Below, piece by piece: positions 1 to 8,125 of a stretch of DNA of 24,823 nt. A program made the position numbers and the translations under genes. The notes below the pieces were generated by a model, which searched no databases, had not been told where the DNA came from, and was given only the letters and a program-made list of their open reading frames with translations. The stretch comes from Armatimonadota bacterium. Its GTDB lineage: Bacteria > Armatimonadota > Chthonomonadetes > Chthonomonadales > Chthonomonadaceae. The DNA lies in the NCBI GenBank assembly GCA_026392135.1, contig JAPLCR010000318.1, positions 1 to 24,823 on the forward strand, in the 5' to 3' direction. Each line of letters begins with the position of its first letter. The first letter of the stretch is position 1.

Positions 1-230
1 GTCGCTTTCCCAATTCCGCTTCATCTTCGCCTCCAGAGAGAGAAACCACATTCGGAGCGGTTCCGCTCTGTTTTCTGGAGTTTACCTGATAGCAAAGATA
101 ATGTGGCGGTTGGGGACAGCTATGCTGGTAACACCCCTACTACTACGTTCGTAAAGAGGCTGTCCTCTCCTCTCAAATTGAGGGAACGCAGTCTTCCCTG
201 TCCGACCTGCTCCTCTTCGAGAGCGAGGAA

Positions 231-1085
231 ATGCCAGGCGTTCCCCTCAATGATGTCCGAGAGGTCTCCAATTACGTCGCCGCAGTGAACTACGCCAGCG
301 ACAGGATTGCTAAGGGAGATCCCTTGACGCTACGCCTTATCCGGGATATTCACGCTGTTTTGCTCGCTCAGGGGCGCGGAGAGGACAAACAACCCGGTGA
401 GTTCCGAAGGTCCCAGAACTGGATAGGCGGTTCGCGTCCCGGCAACGCCGCCTTTGTGCCTCCCCCGCCAACGGAGGTAATGGGTTGTCTGGACGCTTGG
501 GAGAAGTTCCTGCACGATATACCCGAACGAACCCCAACCCTCATCAAAGCGGCGTTGCTTCATGTGCAGTTCGAGACCATTCACCCGTTTCTGGATGGCA
601 ACGGACGTATCGGGCGCCTGCTTATCCCTCTTCTGCTGGTCTACGAAAAGGCTCTGGAGCAACCCCTACTCTATCTGAGTCTCTACTTTAAGACCCATCG
701 CGCCACCTATTACGACCTATTGCAAACCGTTCGTCAGAACGGCGATTGGGAAGGTTGGGTGGCGTTCTTTTTAGAGGGAGTCGCGGAGACGGCGGAACAG
801 GCGACTCGCACTGCACAAGCCATCTTCCGACAGACCGCCGAAGACAGGCAGCGTATTGAGGGTACGGGGAGGTCAGCAGGAACCGCTCTGCGCCTCCATC
901 ACTGGATGCAACGGAAACCTGTATTCACCATCATGGAGGCATCTCGATCTCTTCAAGTCACACCGCAAACCGTTATAAATAGTCTGAAACGGTTGGAACC
1001 TCTTCATCTGGTGCAAGAGGTGAGCGGACGGCAACGCGGTCAGGTATTTGTCTACGGCTCCCTGATGAAACTTTTGGGAGAATAG
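231..1085 (+). CDS. Fic-family protein, 5' end missing or broken
   Basis: Fic domain protein. The family transfers AMP (or another phosphate-containing group) from a nucleotide to a hydroxyl of a target protein. Seen: the complete active-site motif HPFLDGNGRIGR at residues 118-129, the flap GEFRRSQNWIGG near 56-67, and a C-terminal winged-helix-like region (about 217-284) as in many Fic regulators. The frame is open upstream to 132 and encodes the conserved stretch RKEAVLSSQIEGTQSSL, including the inhibitory-helix-like SSQIEG at 168-185. No ATG, GTG or TTG lies there, and an in-frame TAA sits at 129. ATG 231 has no well-spaced Shine-Dalgarno and would remove the inhibitory helix. The usual 60-80 N-terminal residues are absent, so this is probably a 5'-truncated or frameshifted gene. 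The Fic assignment is near certain; the start and functionality are doubtful. Confidence 0.85.
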   Translation: MPGVPLNDVREVSNYVAAVNYASDRIAKGDPLTLRLIRDIHAVLLAQGRGEDKQPGEFRRSQNWIGGSRPGNAAFVPPPPTEVMGCLDAWEKFLHDIPERTPTLIKAALLHVQFETIHPFLDGNGRIGRLLIPLLLVYEKALEQPLLYLSLYFKTHRATYYDLLQTVRQNGDWEGWVAFFLEGVAETAEQATRTAQAIFRQTAEDRQRIEGTGRSAGTALRLHHWMQRKPVFTIMEASRSLQVTPQTVINSLKRLEPLHLVQEVSGRQRGQVFVYGSLMKLLGE

Positions 1086-1200
1086 ACAAGAAGTTGACGC
1101 AGACGCGAGATGGCGAGAGCATCGCGGGACGGCATCTGGCAAACCAGTATAGACCCCTTGATAGGCTTTTGGGAGAACTACCAAAAGGAAGGAGACCCGT

Positions 1201-1680
1201 ATGGAAAATGAGATCGGAGAGATAGAGAATGTCGCATGGGTGCAGGTGGAGAGAGTGGATGAGGTAGAAGGCTCTGTAGAGCTACATCGGGCGCGGTGCG
1301 TTATCGCTGCCCGAGCCGTTGAGGAGTTACGCGACATTTTGAAAGGCATCCAGAGCGAAGGGGTGAAACAATCTCTAGAGATAGGCGAGATAGTCATTGA
1401 AGAGAATGACAAAATTACGGAAGACCTACGCTTAGAGCGCGAAGCAATACTTCAAGAGAACGAAAAACTCACAGAGGAAGTAGAGCGAGCGCTTGAGAAA
1501 CGCAAAAAGGCGATGGAGATGGTCCATGCGCTCGATGTCTCCGCAGGGGCTTTAGTGGACGATATGCGACCTCAAACCCGCGCTATGGAGGAGTCTTTAG
1601 CGACAGACATAAAGCGATTTGAGTCCGTTCTACAAGACCTCAACAACGCTTATGAATGTTGGGAAGAACTCGAGATTTAG
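1201..1680 (+). CDS. coiled-coil protein, paralogue A
   Basis: 159-residue, Glu-rich and highly charged protein predicted to be almost entirely helical coiled coil, with no membrane segment or enzymatic motif. AAGGAGA sits 5 nt before ATG 1201. It aligns along its full length with the minus-strand protein at 2915-3388. Shared landmarks in the same order are a DEVEG/EEIEG stretch near the N-terminus, V.LH, LERE..LQEN/LEEN, ALEKR/GLEKR, a DI..(F/L)E.V segment and the terminal EI. The two genes flank a zinc-ribbon membrane protein and lie near two motor ATPases, so a structural or substrate role in that locus is possible; this is inference. I do not recognise a named family. Confidence 0.7.
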   Translation: MENEIGEIENVAWVQVERVDEVEGSVELHRARCVIAARAVEELRDILKGIQSEGVKQSLEIGEIVIEENDKITEDLRLEREAILQENEKLTEEVERALEKRKKAMEMVHALDVSAGALVDDMRPQTRAMEESLATDIKRFESVLQDLNNAYECWEELEI

Positions 1681-2050
1681 GGTGAGTTTAATCAAGAGCT
1701 CGACTTTAGCCATTTCGTTATCCCGTCCTGTTCGGCGTTGAGATAGCCCCCCAATAGGGTTCGGAAATAGACGTTGTGGGCATCATCAAGGCGACAACGC
1801 CTATTTTTACCTCTCAAAATAGCGCCCTGCCCTACTCAAACGGGAGAACGTCAGATTTCTGTATCGAAACGCTATTATACTCTCAATATCTGCGTTCCTC
1901 CGCGCCCGTTTACGATTTAGTCGCCCCTTCCCGTTGCGGGAAGGGGACGGAGGTTAGATTCAAAATGGCTAAAATCGCCTCTTTGAGATAAAGGCGACCT
2001 CCAAACGCGATATCGCAAGACACGCTCAACGCATGGTCTTTCCGAAATTA
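1681..2050. other. intergenic region between convergent genes, with a hairpin
   Basis: About 370 bases separate the plus-strand coiled-coil gene from the convergent zinc-ribbon gene. A 71-codon plus-strand frame (1776-1991) has no Shine-Dalgarno and no protein-like pattern, so I do not call it. The only clear structure is the perfect hairpin at 1924-1946, listed separately. I saw no promoter or RNA gene. Confidence 0.5.
1924..1946. repeat. perfect 10-bp-stem hairpin, REP-like
   Basis: CCCCTTCCCG (1924-1933) and CGGGAAGGGG (1937-1946) are perfectly complementary around a 3-nt loop. No T-tract follows on either strand, so it is a poor intrinsic terminator. Compact GC-rich palindromes of this kind are often dispersed intergenic repeats. 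It may also act as an mRNA-stabilising hairpin between the two convergent genes. Confidence 0.6.
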
Positions 2051-2902
2051 TTAGTCGTCGCCCTGGTCGTTGTCCGTAAAATGAACGCTCTCAAAGAGAC
2101 GCTTAAAAAGCGGTTCCCAGCGTGCAAACTCGGCATCTGGAGCCGTCAAAAGGATGCCAAAGGCGCGATGGTTCACAATCGTCACTACCTGCCGCGACTG
2201 TCTTCGCGCTTCCATAGGTTTCTGAACCGTAAACCTCCACTCCTCGCTCGCCACGCCATCCCATGTCGCCGTTCCCAGACCCAAACGCCCATAATTCCCT
2301 CCGTGCTGTTTGCGGAAACGACTCTCCATGTCTTGAGAAAAGAAAACTCCTCCATGCGCCTTCTTCCACTCTTCAAAGGTGTTCTGCGGCGACGGACTCA
2401 CATCCATTCCGACGTAGACCTCTGGCGTGGCATCGAACTGCACGCGAATACGACCCGGGTGATTCACGCGCTTTACACTCCACGCACGCGGATAGGAGAG
2501 TGAAAAGTGTAGTTCCGCGTCCGTATAGGTCATCCACTCCTCCTCGCGAGTCACAGGAGGCGCGCGCTCAGGGATTGGCGGCAAGGTTATAACAGGTAAC
2601 TCAGGCTCTTGACGCCGATATGCAGGCGAGTAAGAGGGTCTATACACAGATATATGCGTGAGACGAAACACAGTCCACCGCAACCCTCCCCACCCTGTCT
2701 TGTAAAACCAGAGCGCCCCGACGCTCGCCAGTAAAACAACCCCGACTCTCGCAAAACGGAATCGTTGCGACGGACGCTCCGCCGCATCTTCGTCCCTATC
2801 CGCGAAATCGGTTATAGGATACGGCTCCAGGTCGCCTCCATCCACAGAACAGAAGAGATGGTCGTCCGGAAACTCTTTATAGCATATAAGACAGCGTTTC
2901 AA
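2051..2902 (-). CDS. zinc-ribbon, single-pass membrane protein with PsbP/DUF1795-like C-terminal domain
   Basis: 283 residues. The N-terminus is a short zinc-ribbon-like module (C4, C7, C18, followed by DG), the common 'CxxC...FCxxDG' type that often has only three Cys. One hydrophobic segment at about 52-67 follows, then a Pro-rich linker. A domain from about 122 to the end opens with a 'F.LSYPRAWSV' pattern typical of PsbP/Mog1-like folds, usually on the outer face of the membrane. The start is TTG 2902: AGGAGG lies 8 nt upstream and overlaps the TAG of the preceding coiled-coil gene, showing tight coupling. Function unknown. Together with other zinc-ribbon/membrane proteins nearby it could be a cell-envelope component of one apparatus (inference). 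Confidence 0.75.
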   Translation of the reverse strand: MKRCLICYKEFPDDHLFCSVDGGDLEPYPITDFADRDEDAAERPSQRFRFARVGVVLLASVGALWFYKTGWGGLRWTVFRLTHISVYRPSYSPAYRRQEPELPVITLPPIPERAPPVTREEEWMTYTDAELHFSLSYPRAWSVKRVNHPGRIRVQFDATPEVYVGMDVSPSPQNTFEEWKKAHGGVFFSQDMESRFRKQHGGNYGRLGLGTATWDGVASEEWRFTVQKPMEARRQSRQVVTIVNHRAFGILLTAPDAEFARWEPLFKRLFESVHFTDNDQGDD

Positions 2903-2914
2903 AGCGCGCTCCTC

Positions 2915-3388
2915 CTAAATCTCAATGGCGTCCAGACGTTTACGGGCGCTATAGATAGCCTCTTGAACCAGCTCCAAGTAGCGAATATCGTTCTCCAAAG
3001 CCTCTTTCATCTGACTTACCTCATTCGTCGCGTTGTCTTCGGTCTGCGCGTCCATATCTCGTAGCAGGTCGATGGTCTCTTTCGCGTTCTGTCGTTTCTC
3101 CAAGCCCTGCGTCACGCGCTCCTGCATCTCCGCGTTCTCTTCCAGCATCTCCTCGCGTTCGCGCTCTAACTCCTCCATCCGTCGCTCCGTCTCGACCTGC
3201 GCCTGCTCCGCGCTCTGGATAGCCTCTACGCTCTCCTCGCTTCCAACCTCTTGCAGAGCCGCTTTCAGTTGGGAGGCCGCGGTTTCCAACAGCGCAAGGC
3301 GCTCCTTATGCAACTGCACCTCGCCCTCAATCTCCTCGCCGCGTTCGTCCTGCTCCGTCGCTTCCTGCTCAAATTCACGTAGTTCCAC
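2915..3388 (-). CDS. coiled-coil protein, paralogue B
   Basis: About 157 residues, Glu/Gln/Arg-rich, helical throughout and without membrane segments. It is the full-length paralogue of the 1201-1680 protein. I choose GTG 3388 because GGGAGGAG lies 8 nt upstream. The frame extends to a TTG at 3421, but that start lacks a Shine-Dalgarno, and the GTG gives a length (157) close to the paralogue's 159. It is the first gene of a two-gene unit with the zinc-ribbon/PsbP-like protein, which starts 12 nt after its stop. A weak promoter-like TATACT (minus strand, complement of 3464-3469) lies upstream. Function unknown; it may be a structural, adaptor or secreted component. Confidence 0.72.
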   Translation of the reverse strand: MELREFEQEATEQDERGEEIEGEVQLHKERLALLETAASQLKAALQEVGSEESVEAIQSAEQAQVETERRMEELEREREEMLEENAEMQERVTQGLEKRQNAKETIDLLRDMDAQTEDNATNEVSQMKEALENDIRYLELVQEAIYSARKRLDAIEI

Positions 3389-3738
3389 CTGAACGGCTCC
3401 TCCCTGGGGATTTTTGCCCAACCCGCCGTGTTAAATACTACCGGAGATTGGCTTCACCCGGAAAGTATAACTTATGTTTGGCGGTAAGAATCTGTTTTCC
3501 GGCTCCTTGCGGTCACGGAAAACACCTGATTTTCGGCAGGAAGGAAATCACTGCAAGCGATCCTGCGTTTTCTGTATGTTTGACAGGCAAAACCGTCACG
3601 GAAACTACTCACGGAATCCGTAGGCAGAGGTATTATCACGAGAACACTTCAGAAAAAGGTTATTCGTGACCTGCCTATTTGCAGATTTGCGCGAACTATA
3701 CCTTTTGGGTGCGTTGGGCAAAGAACCCCTCCCTCCGA
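3389..3738. other. intergenic region upstream of the coiled-coil/zinc-ribbon unit
   Basis: About 350 bases between the HerA-like gene's stop and the next minus-strand gene. It holds the ribosome-binding site for GTG 3388, a minus-strand TATACT candidate -10 box (complement of 3464-3469), and an 8-bp inverted repeat GTTTTCCG (3494-3501) / CGGAAAAC (3516-3523) that could form a hairpin or operator. A 73-codon plus-strand frame (3448-3669) lacks a start signal and is not called. I saw no T-tailed terminator after the ATPase gene. Confidence 0.4.
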
Positions 3739-6540
3739 TTACTTGGAGTTTGTCTGTGAGACGGAAGGCAACACCTGCGAGGTAAAGTGAACCCTGTGGC
3801 AGTGCAGGCGCGCCCGCTCCTCTTTAGGAATCCCCAAATCATGGAAATAGGCGGTTGTCGCTATCGCCAGTCGATTCCCCGCAGGATCTCGCTCCCAATC
3901 GCTCTTTATCTCTTCTCGTTTCCGCTCCAGCCAGCGTTCGCTCTGTTCTCGAATACGCGGGTCGCAGAGACGGCACACGCTACCGCATCCTGCATAAGGA
4001 AGGTAGACGCTCTGGAGTTCAGGCGTGGCGAGAACCGCCTCCATGCGCGTTCGCAACTCGCTGTCGTCTGGCGGAGAGACCAAGCCGTAACGCTCCTTGA
4101 AGTTCGACTCTTGCACCAATCGGCTACGAAACCACCCCTCCTGAAAGACGAAACTCTGCCCGACCGGAAGCGTCGCAGTCTGCTGAAACTGCCCGCTGTC
4201 CAACGCCATCGTCCCGCCGAGAACCTGCCTGTCCTCCTCAGCGACGACTCGGTGCATCACTTTCAGGTTGGTAGACTTTACCGCCTCCGAAGCGAGGGCG
4301 GTTGGGAGCTGGTCGGCGATAAGAATCCCCTCCCCCAGCGCCCGCATCTCCGCAAGCATCCGGGTGAAGTATCGGATAGCGACCTCTTTGGGGTTAGCGC
4401 GGTCGCTACTTGTCGCCCCTTCGCCGCGCCCTATCAAGTTGTGCGCCTCTTCCAGCATCAAAACGTGCCGCAACCCTGAGCCGGAACGCCGTTGCGTTCT
4501 TGCGTAGGCGCGCACCGCGGAGAGCAGGAACAGCATAAGAAGCGCTTTCTCTTCGTCATTCAGCGATTCAAGCTCTAATACCACGGGGCGTTCCAGAAGC
4601 GACTTTATCGGGAGCGAACGCTCTGTCTGAAAACACCGTCCCTTCGCGCCGCGCAACAGACTGCCCAGCCGCGTCTCCAACGCGCCGCGAATATTGCTCA
4701 ATGTCTCCCCGCGATAGCTACTCGTCTCTGTAAGGCGAAGCGCATGGCGGTAGAGGTCGCTCAACGTAGGCGCGACAATGCCCGGCTCTTCGCCGCCAAG
4801 ACCGTACTCCGACCATCCCTTCTCCTCATAGGTAGCGCGAAGAGCGCGTTCGAGAAGCATCGGCAACGGGTCGAACAGGTGAAATGCCCCTCCGAAGCAG
4901 GTCATCAACGCAGAGATGTGTTCGCCAACCGCCACCCCGTCCGGAACCTCCATAGGATTGAAACGAAATGGAGCGACCCGTTCATTCCCGACCGTAAACA
5001 CCCACATCTCCTCTTGAAAACAGGGCAACCCCTTGAGGGCGCGGTACTCCGTCTTCGCAGGTTCGAGTGCGAGAAACGGAATCCTATGCCGCTCCCAGAG
5101 TTGCGTGAGCAGAGAGAAGGAGAGCGAGGTCTTGCCTGAGCCAGGCGTTCCCACGATAAGACCGTGCTTGGACATCTCGTCTAGCGGGAGACGCGCCTCT
5201 TCCGTCGTGACACGCCCGCCTTCGATAAACGCGCCTATCAGAAGCCCGCTACGCCCAACGGACTCTCGTTTCTCGGGTTGCATCAGCCCGGCGTCTAACG
5301 GGAGACCGGGACAACCCTCTCTGCCGGGAATAGGAAGGCGATAGAAACCGGACAACTCTTTCATGTCCGCCATGCGGTGCAGTCGTCTCAGGGTTTCGGG
5401 CGCGTCCGGGTGGTTCCAAAGCCGCTCGTTGCACACGGATGGAGAGACATAAAGCCCTCGGACGGACTGCAAAGCGCGGGGGAAACGGATATCGCTCTTG
5501 TCCAGCGAGATAAGTTGCGGCGCATTGCCGGGAGAAAGCCCCTGCGCCGCAAGGGCGCTCGCGAAGGTCTGCGCGGTGCGGATGTCCTCCGCTAAGACGC
5601 GAACGCCATAGAGAAAAAACTTGCTCTGCGTTCCCCCATAGCGTTGCGCTATCTCCTGATAAGCCTTCTTCGCATCCGGGGCGTGGGGGTCTGGAGCCAC
5701 GGCGAGCGTCTCTGGGGCGGAGTGCAACCCACCTCCGAACGTCAACTTCTGTTCGCGTCCCCACTTTTCGCACAAGATCATCCAAGCCTGCACCTCCATC
5801 CGCTCCGTCTCGGTGAGCGGGTTGGCGGGCGTGAGCGTCAGGTCAATCGTCACGCTCTGTCCCTCGCCAATTCGAGTGAGCGCGTGGCAGACGTTAAGCA
5901 TATCGTTGTCAAACCCTTGAAAAGGGAGCGGATAGTAGTAGAACGCAAAGCCGCACAGAGCGGGATCATGCCATGCGCTCACCACCCTTTCCGGCTTAAC
6001 GACCTCCACGATGGCGTTCGTCTCTGGCAGATGGAGGAGGTTTTCAAGGAGCGCGGTCTCCTGCGAGGCGACTTCACGTAGTGCGTAACGTTTGGGGAAG
6101 TTGCGACGCACGGTCTCTCCAAGCCAATAGCATCCCTCCTCCGCCTCTTCCGGTCTTTTGCCGAAACAGCGTCCTATCAGATAGAGGTGAATACGCGGCT
6201 CCGCTCCTAAGGGGCGGACGACTTGGTATCGGAGACTCATCGCAACAGGCGTCCCCAAAGAGTGAAGCGCAGACCAGAATTGACTCTGCTCCAAGCCGAC
6301 GCGCTGCACCCTCTGCATCGCATCCAGAGAGGCGAGGTCAGGAAAGCGCGGCGAACTAAAATCGGGAACCGCAGGAATCTCCCACACCCGATAGGCGAGA
6401 TAACCCTCCCAAACCTCCACGCCCGCCTCGCCGCGAACTCGCGCCCCGGACCACACGCCGATTTTCCCGGCGCAGAGTCGCGCTGGACCGGGCGCGTTCG
6501 CCTTATTGAGGTGCGAAGTAGCGGGAAAGGGGTCGCTCAT
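3739..6540 (-). CDS. HerA/DUF87-type P-loop ATPase (VirB4/FtsK-like motor)
   Basis: Large motor ATPase of the HerA-FtsK superfamily, whose members pump DNA or protein. With ATG 6540 it has 933 residues: an about 450-residue N-terminal region, Walker A GTPGSGKT at 464-471 followed by the family signature LEPAKTEYR, Walker B HVLMLEEAH at 692-700, then IADQLPTAL and a Cys-rich patch GCGSVCRLC near the C-terminus. AGAGGA stands 10 nt before ATG 6540, and the frame matching the previous gene stops with TAG at 6555-6557. The frame is in fact open up to 7632, joining it to the upstream zinc-ribbon gene. The stretch between (about 6541-6660) is Arg-rich and out of register, so I treat the join as the result of a frameshift. 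DUF87 proteins accompany secretion, defence and conjugation loci. Confidence 0.85.
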   Translation of the reverse strand: MSDPFPATSHLNKANAPGPARLCAGKIGVWSGARVRGEAGVEVWEGYLAYRVWEIPAVPDFSSPRFPDLASLDAMQRVQRVGLEQSQFWSALHSLGTPVAMSLRYQVVRPLGAEPRIHLYLIGRCFGKRPEEAEEGCYWLGETVRRNFPKRYALREVASQETALLENLLHLPETNAIVEVVKPERVVSAWHDPALCGFAFYYYPLPFQGFDNDMLNVCHALTRIGEGQSVTIDLTLTPANPLTETERMEVQAWMILCEKWGREQKLTFGGGLHSAPETLAVAPDPHAPDAKKAYQEIAQRYGGTQSKFFLYGVRVLAEDIRTAQTFASALAAQGLSPGNAPQLISLDKSDIRFPRALQSVRGLYVSPSVCNERLWNHPDAPETLRRLHRMADMKELSGFYRLPIPGREGCPGLPLDAGLMQPEKRESVGRSGLLIGAFIEGGRVTTEEARLPLDEMSKHGLIVGTPGSGKTSLSFSLLTQLWERHRIPFLALEPAKTEYRALKGLPCFQEEMWVFTVGNERVAPFRFNPMEVPDGVAVGEHISALMTCFGGAFHLFDPLPMLLERALRATYEEKGWSEYGLGGEEPGIVAPTLSDLYRHALRLTETSSYRGETLSNIRGALETRLGSLLRGAKGRCFQTERSLPIKSLLERPVVLELESLNDEEKALLMLFLLSAVRAYARTQRRSGSGLRHVLMLEEAHNLIGRGEGATSSDRANPKEVAIRYFTRMLAEMRALGEGILIADQLPTALASEAVKSTNLKVMHRVVAEEDRQVLGGTMALDSGQFQQTATLPVGQSFVFQEGWFRSRLVQESNFKERYGLVSPPDDSELRTRMEAVLATPELQSVYLPYAGCGSVCRLCDPRIREQSERWLERKREEIKSDWERDPAGNRLAIATTAYFHDLGIPKEERARLHCHRVHFTSQVLPSVSQTNSK

Positions 6541-6554
6541 CTGTCGTTGTTCCT

Positions 6555-7581
6555 CTATATCTCCATATCCGCCGCGTTCGAGGCGCGGGGCGCGGAGGTC
6601 GCTTGAACAAGTCCTTCCGGCGTCTCGAAGTAGCCGCCTTGTCCTCCTTGAATACGCGTGACGGTTCACCGACTTCATCGCGGCGCAGAAGAGGCGCATA
6701 TCGTCGACCTTGAAGGTGCGCGTCTCCATGCGCTCTTGTTGTCGCTTTTGGGAGTTGACCCGCTTCGAAGCTTGCGTCTCCTCGTATCTCTTCCACGCCC
6801 CCCGAACCCGCCAGACGCCGTAAATCAAGGGAACGACTCCGACCAAAAATATAAGGAGCGCTAATCCGACAATGATAGCGATGATTCCGTCCCACGGCGG
6901 CTTGTACGCGTCGGAGACAGGAATGGGAGGAGGCTCCATCCCAAGACACATATGAACGCTCGCCCAGTTCCCTAGATAGTCCACCCCTAGTATCATCTTG
7001 ATATCGCTATAGGAGTGCTGTCGCAACGATGCGATAATCCGAGAACGCGTCTCTTGCCTATCATGGAGCCAGCGCGTGGGGACAAGCGCGACCTCCACAG
7101 GAACGCCCTGCGCTAAAAGGATGTCCTGAACGCGTTGCAGTAGGCGCTCCGCTTCCAGGCGCGTGTCTGTTTGCGCCAAGTGAGCCACCTGTTCGTCAAG
7201 AATGACAAGCGGGCGGCGACTCCCCGGCGCAATAGCCCCTTCTTGGGTGTAACCGGACCAGATGCTTTCACTGGGGCGCAGTAGAATCGTTCCTTGGCTG
7301 GAAGCGGAGCGCGAAGAAGAAGGAGGCGTCCGCTCTGTCTGTACGGGCTTCGCAGAGGGCTGAGACGATTTTGGTTCCGACGCAAGCAGTAGATTCGCTC
7401 CGCATTCCCGACACGTCGCGTCGCTCGCTCTGTTTTCGACGGCGCAGACAGGACATATCAGGACGGGAACGCCGAACTCAAGAGTGTTTCCAATGTTCGC
7501 GCTCTGATTCGCTCGACAAAAAGGACAGAACCGAGCCGTGTCGGCTATCTCGCGCCCGCAGTCCGAATTCATGCAACGCAT
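6555..7581 (-). pseudogene. zinc-ribbon membrane protein with an apparent frameshift near its 3' end
   Basis: Two N-terminal zinc ribbons (C3/C8/C19/C22 and C43/C46/C57/C60), a Ser/Pro-rich linker, a globular domain of about 80 residues that I do not recognise, and a transmembrane helix near residues 233-257 followed by a basic tail. ATG 7581 has AAGGAGG 8 nt upstream, overlapping the TAA of the preceding gene. Around 6640-6665 the protein-like pattern moves by one base: the shifted frame reads IQGGQGGYFETPEGLVQ and ends with TAG 6557-6555, just before the ATPase start. The unshifted frame gives an Arg-rich, improbable linker fused to the ATPase. This is a genuine frameshift mutation, a sequencing error or, less likely, programmed frameshifting. 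The intact product would be about 341 residues, probably a membrane partner of the ATPase. Confidence 0.65.
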
Positions 7582-7594
7582 GGCTTCCGCCTCC

Positions 7595-8053
7595 TTAATG
7601 ACGACGCGCGCCCCTCCAGAGGGAGCGCGCAAACCTCCAAACCTGTCCCGGCAGACGCTCTACGAAACGCCCCGCTCTGCGGCGTGCGTCTCTTCCGAAC
7701 TGACCGGGCAGTAGGAACAAGACGAGAAGTATGAGAAGCAGAGGCTCCATCATCCGCGCCAACACGTTGCCCAATGCAGGACGCAAGAACGCTCCCAACG
7801 CGGGCGCGAACCAGAGCGCGACCCGAAACAGCCCGCACAGAAACAGACCTGTCACTACGAGAACCAGCCCATTGAGGGAGAGGCAACGCGTCGGTTCGGA
7901 AAGCTCCGTGTTCCCGCACTGCACGCAAAACTGCGACGCAGGGGGACTAAGGTGACGAGCCCGACAGAGGCGACCTCCGAAACTGCGTCCGCAGTGTCCG
8001 CAAAACTGCGTCTGAGAACCCCACAGGCGATAGCAGGAGAGACAAAGTTTCAT
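7595..8053 (-). CDS. double zinc-ribbon, two-helix membrane protein
   Basis: 152 residues. There are two zinc-binding modules at the N-terminus: C4/C7/C18/C21 and C30/H34/C43/C46. Two hydrophobic segments follow at about 60-82 and 101-117, then a strongly basic Arg-rich tail. ATG 8053 has an AGGA-type ribosome-binding site. Its TAA overlaps the Shine-Dalgarno of the next gene, so it heads an operon with the second zinc-ribbon membrane protein and the HerA-like ATPase. Function unknown. Zinc ribbons on an inner-membrane protein beside a motor ATPase suggest a DNA- or protein-binding assembly factor (inference). Confidence 0.75.
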   Translation of the reverse strand: MKLCLSCYRLWGSQTQFCGHCGRSFGGRLCRARHLSPPASQFCVQCGNTELSEPTRCLSLNGLVLVVTGLFLCGLFRVALWFAPALGAFLRPALGNVLARMMEPLLLILLVLFLLPGQFGRDARRRAGRFVERLPGQVWRFARSLWRGARRH

Positions 8054-8125
8054 ACGCGCTTCCGTTCCTAAAACAGAGACAAATGGCTCTATAGCAAGTA
8101 GTGGTGTTAGTGTTCGAGACGTGAA

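Noticed and set aside
1776..1991. 71-codon plus-strand frame containing the GC hairpin
   Set aside because: It spans a perfect palindrome, has no Shine-Dalgarno and an unstructured composition.
3448..3669. 73-codon plus-strand frame in the gap before the coiled-coil gene
   Set aside because: No ribosome-binding site, no protein-like pattern and no neighbour on the same strand.
7582..7632. upstream in-frame extension of the zinc-ribbon protein to 7632
   Set aside because: It overlaps the previous gene, whereas ATG 7581 has a perfect AAGGAGG at the right distance and starts directly at the zinc ribbon.
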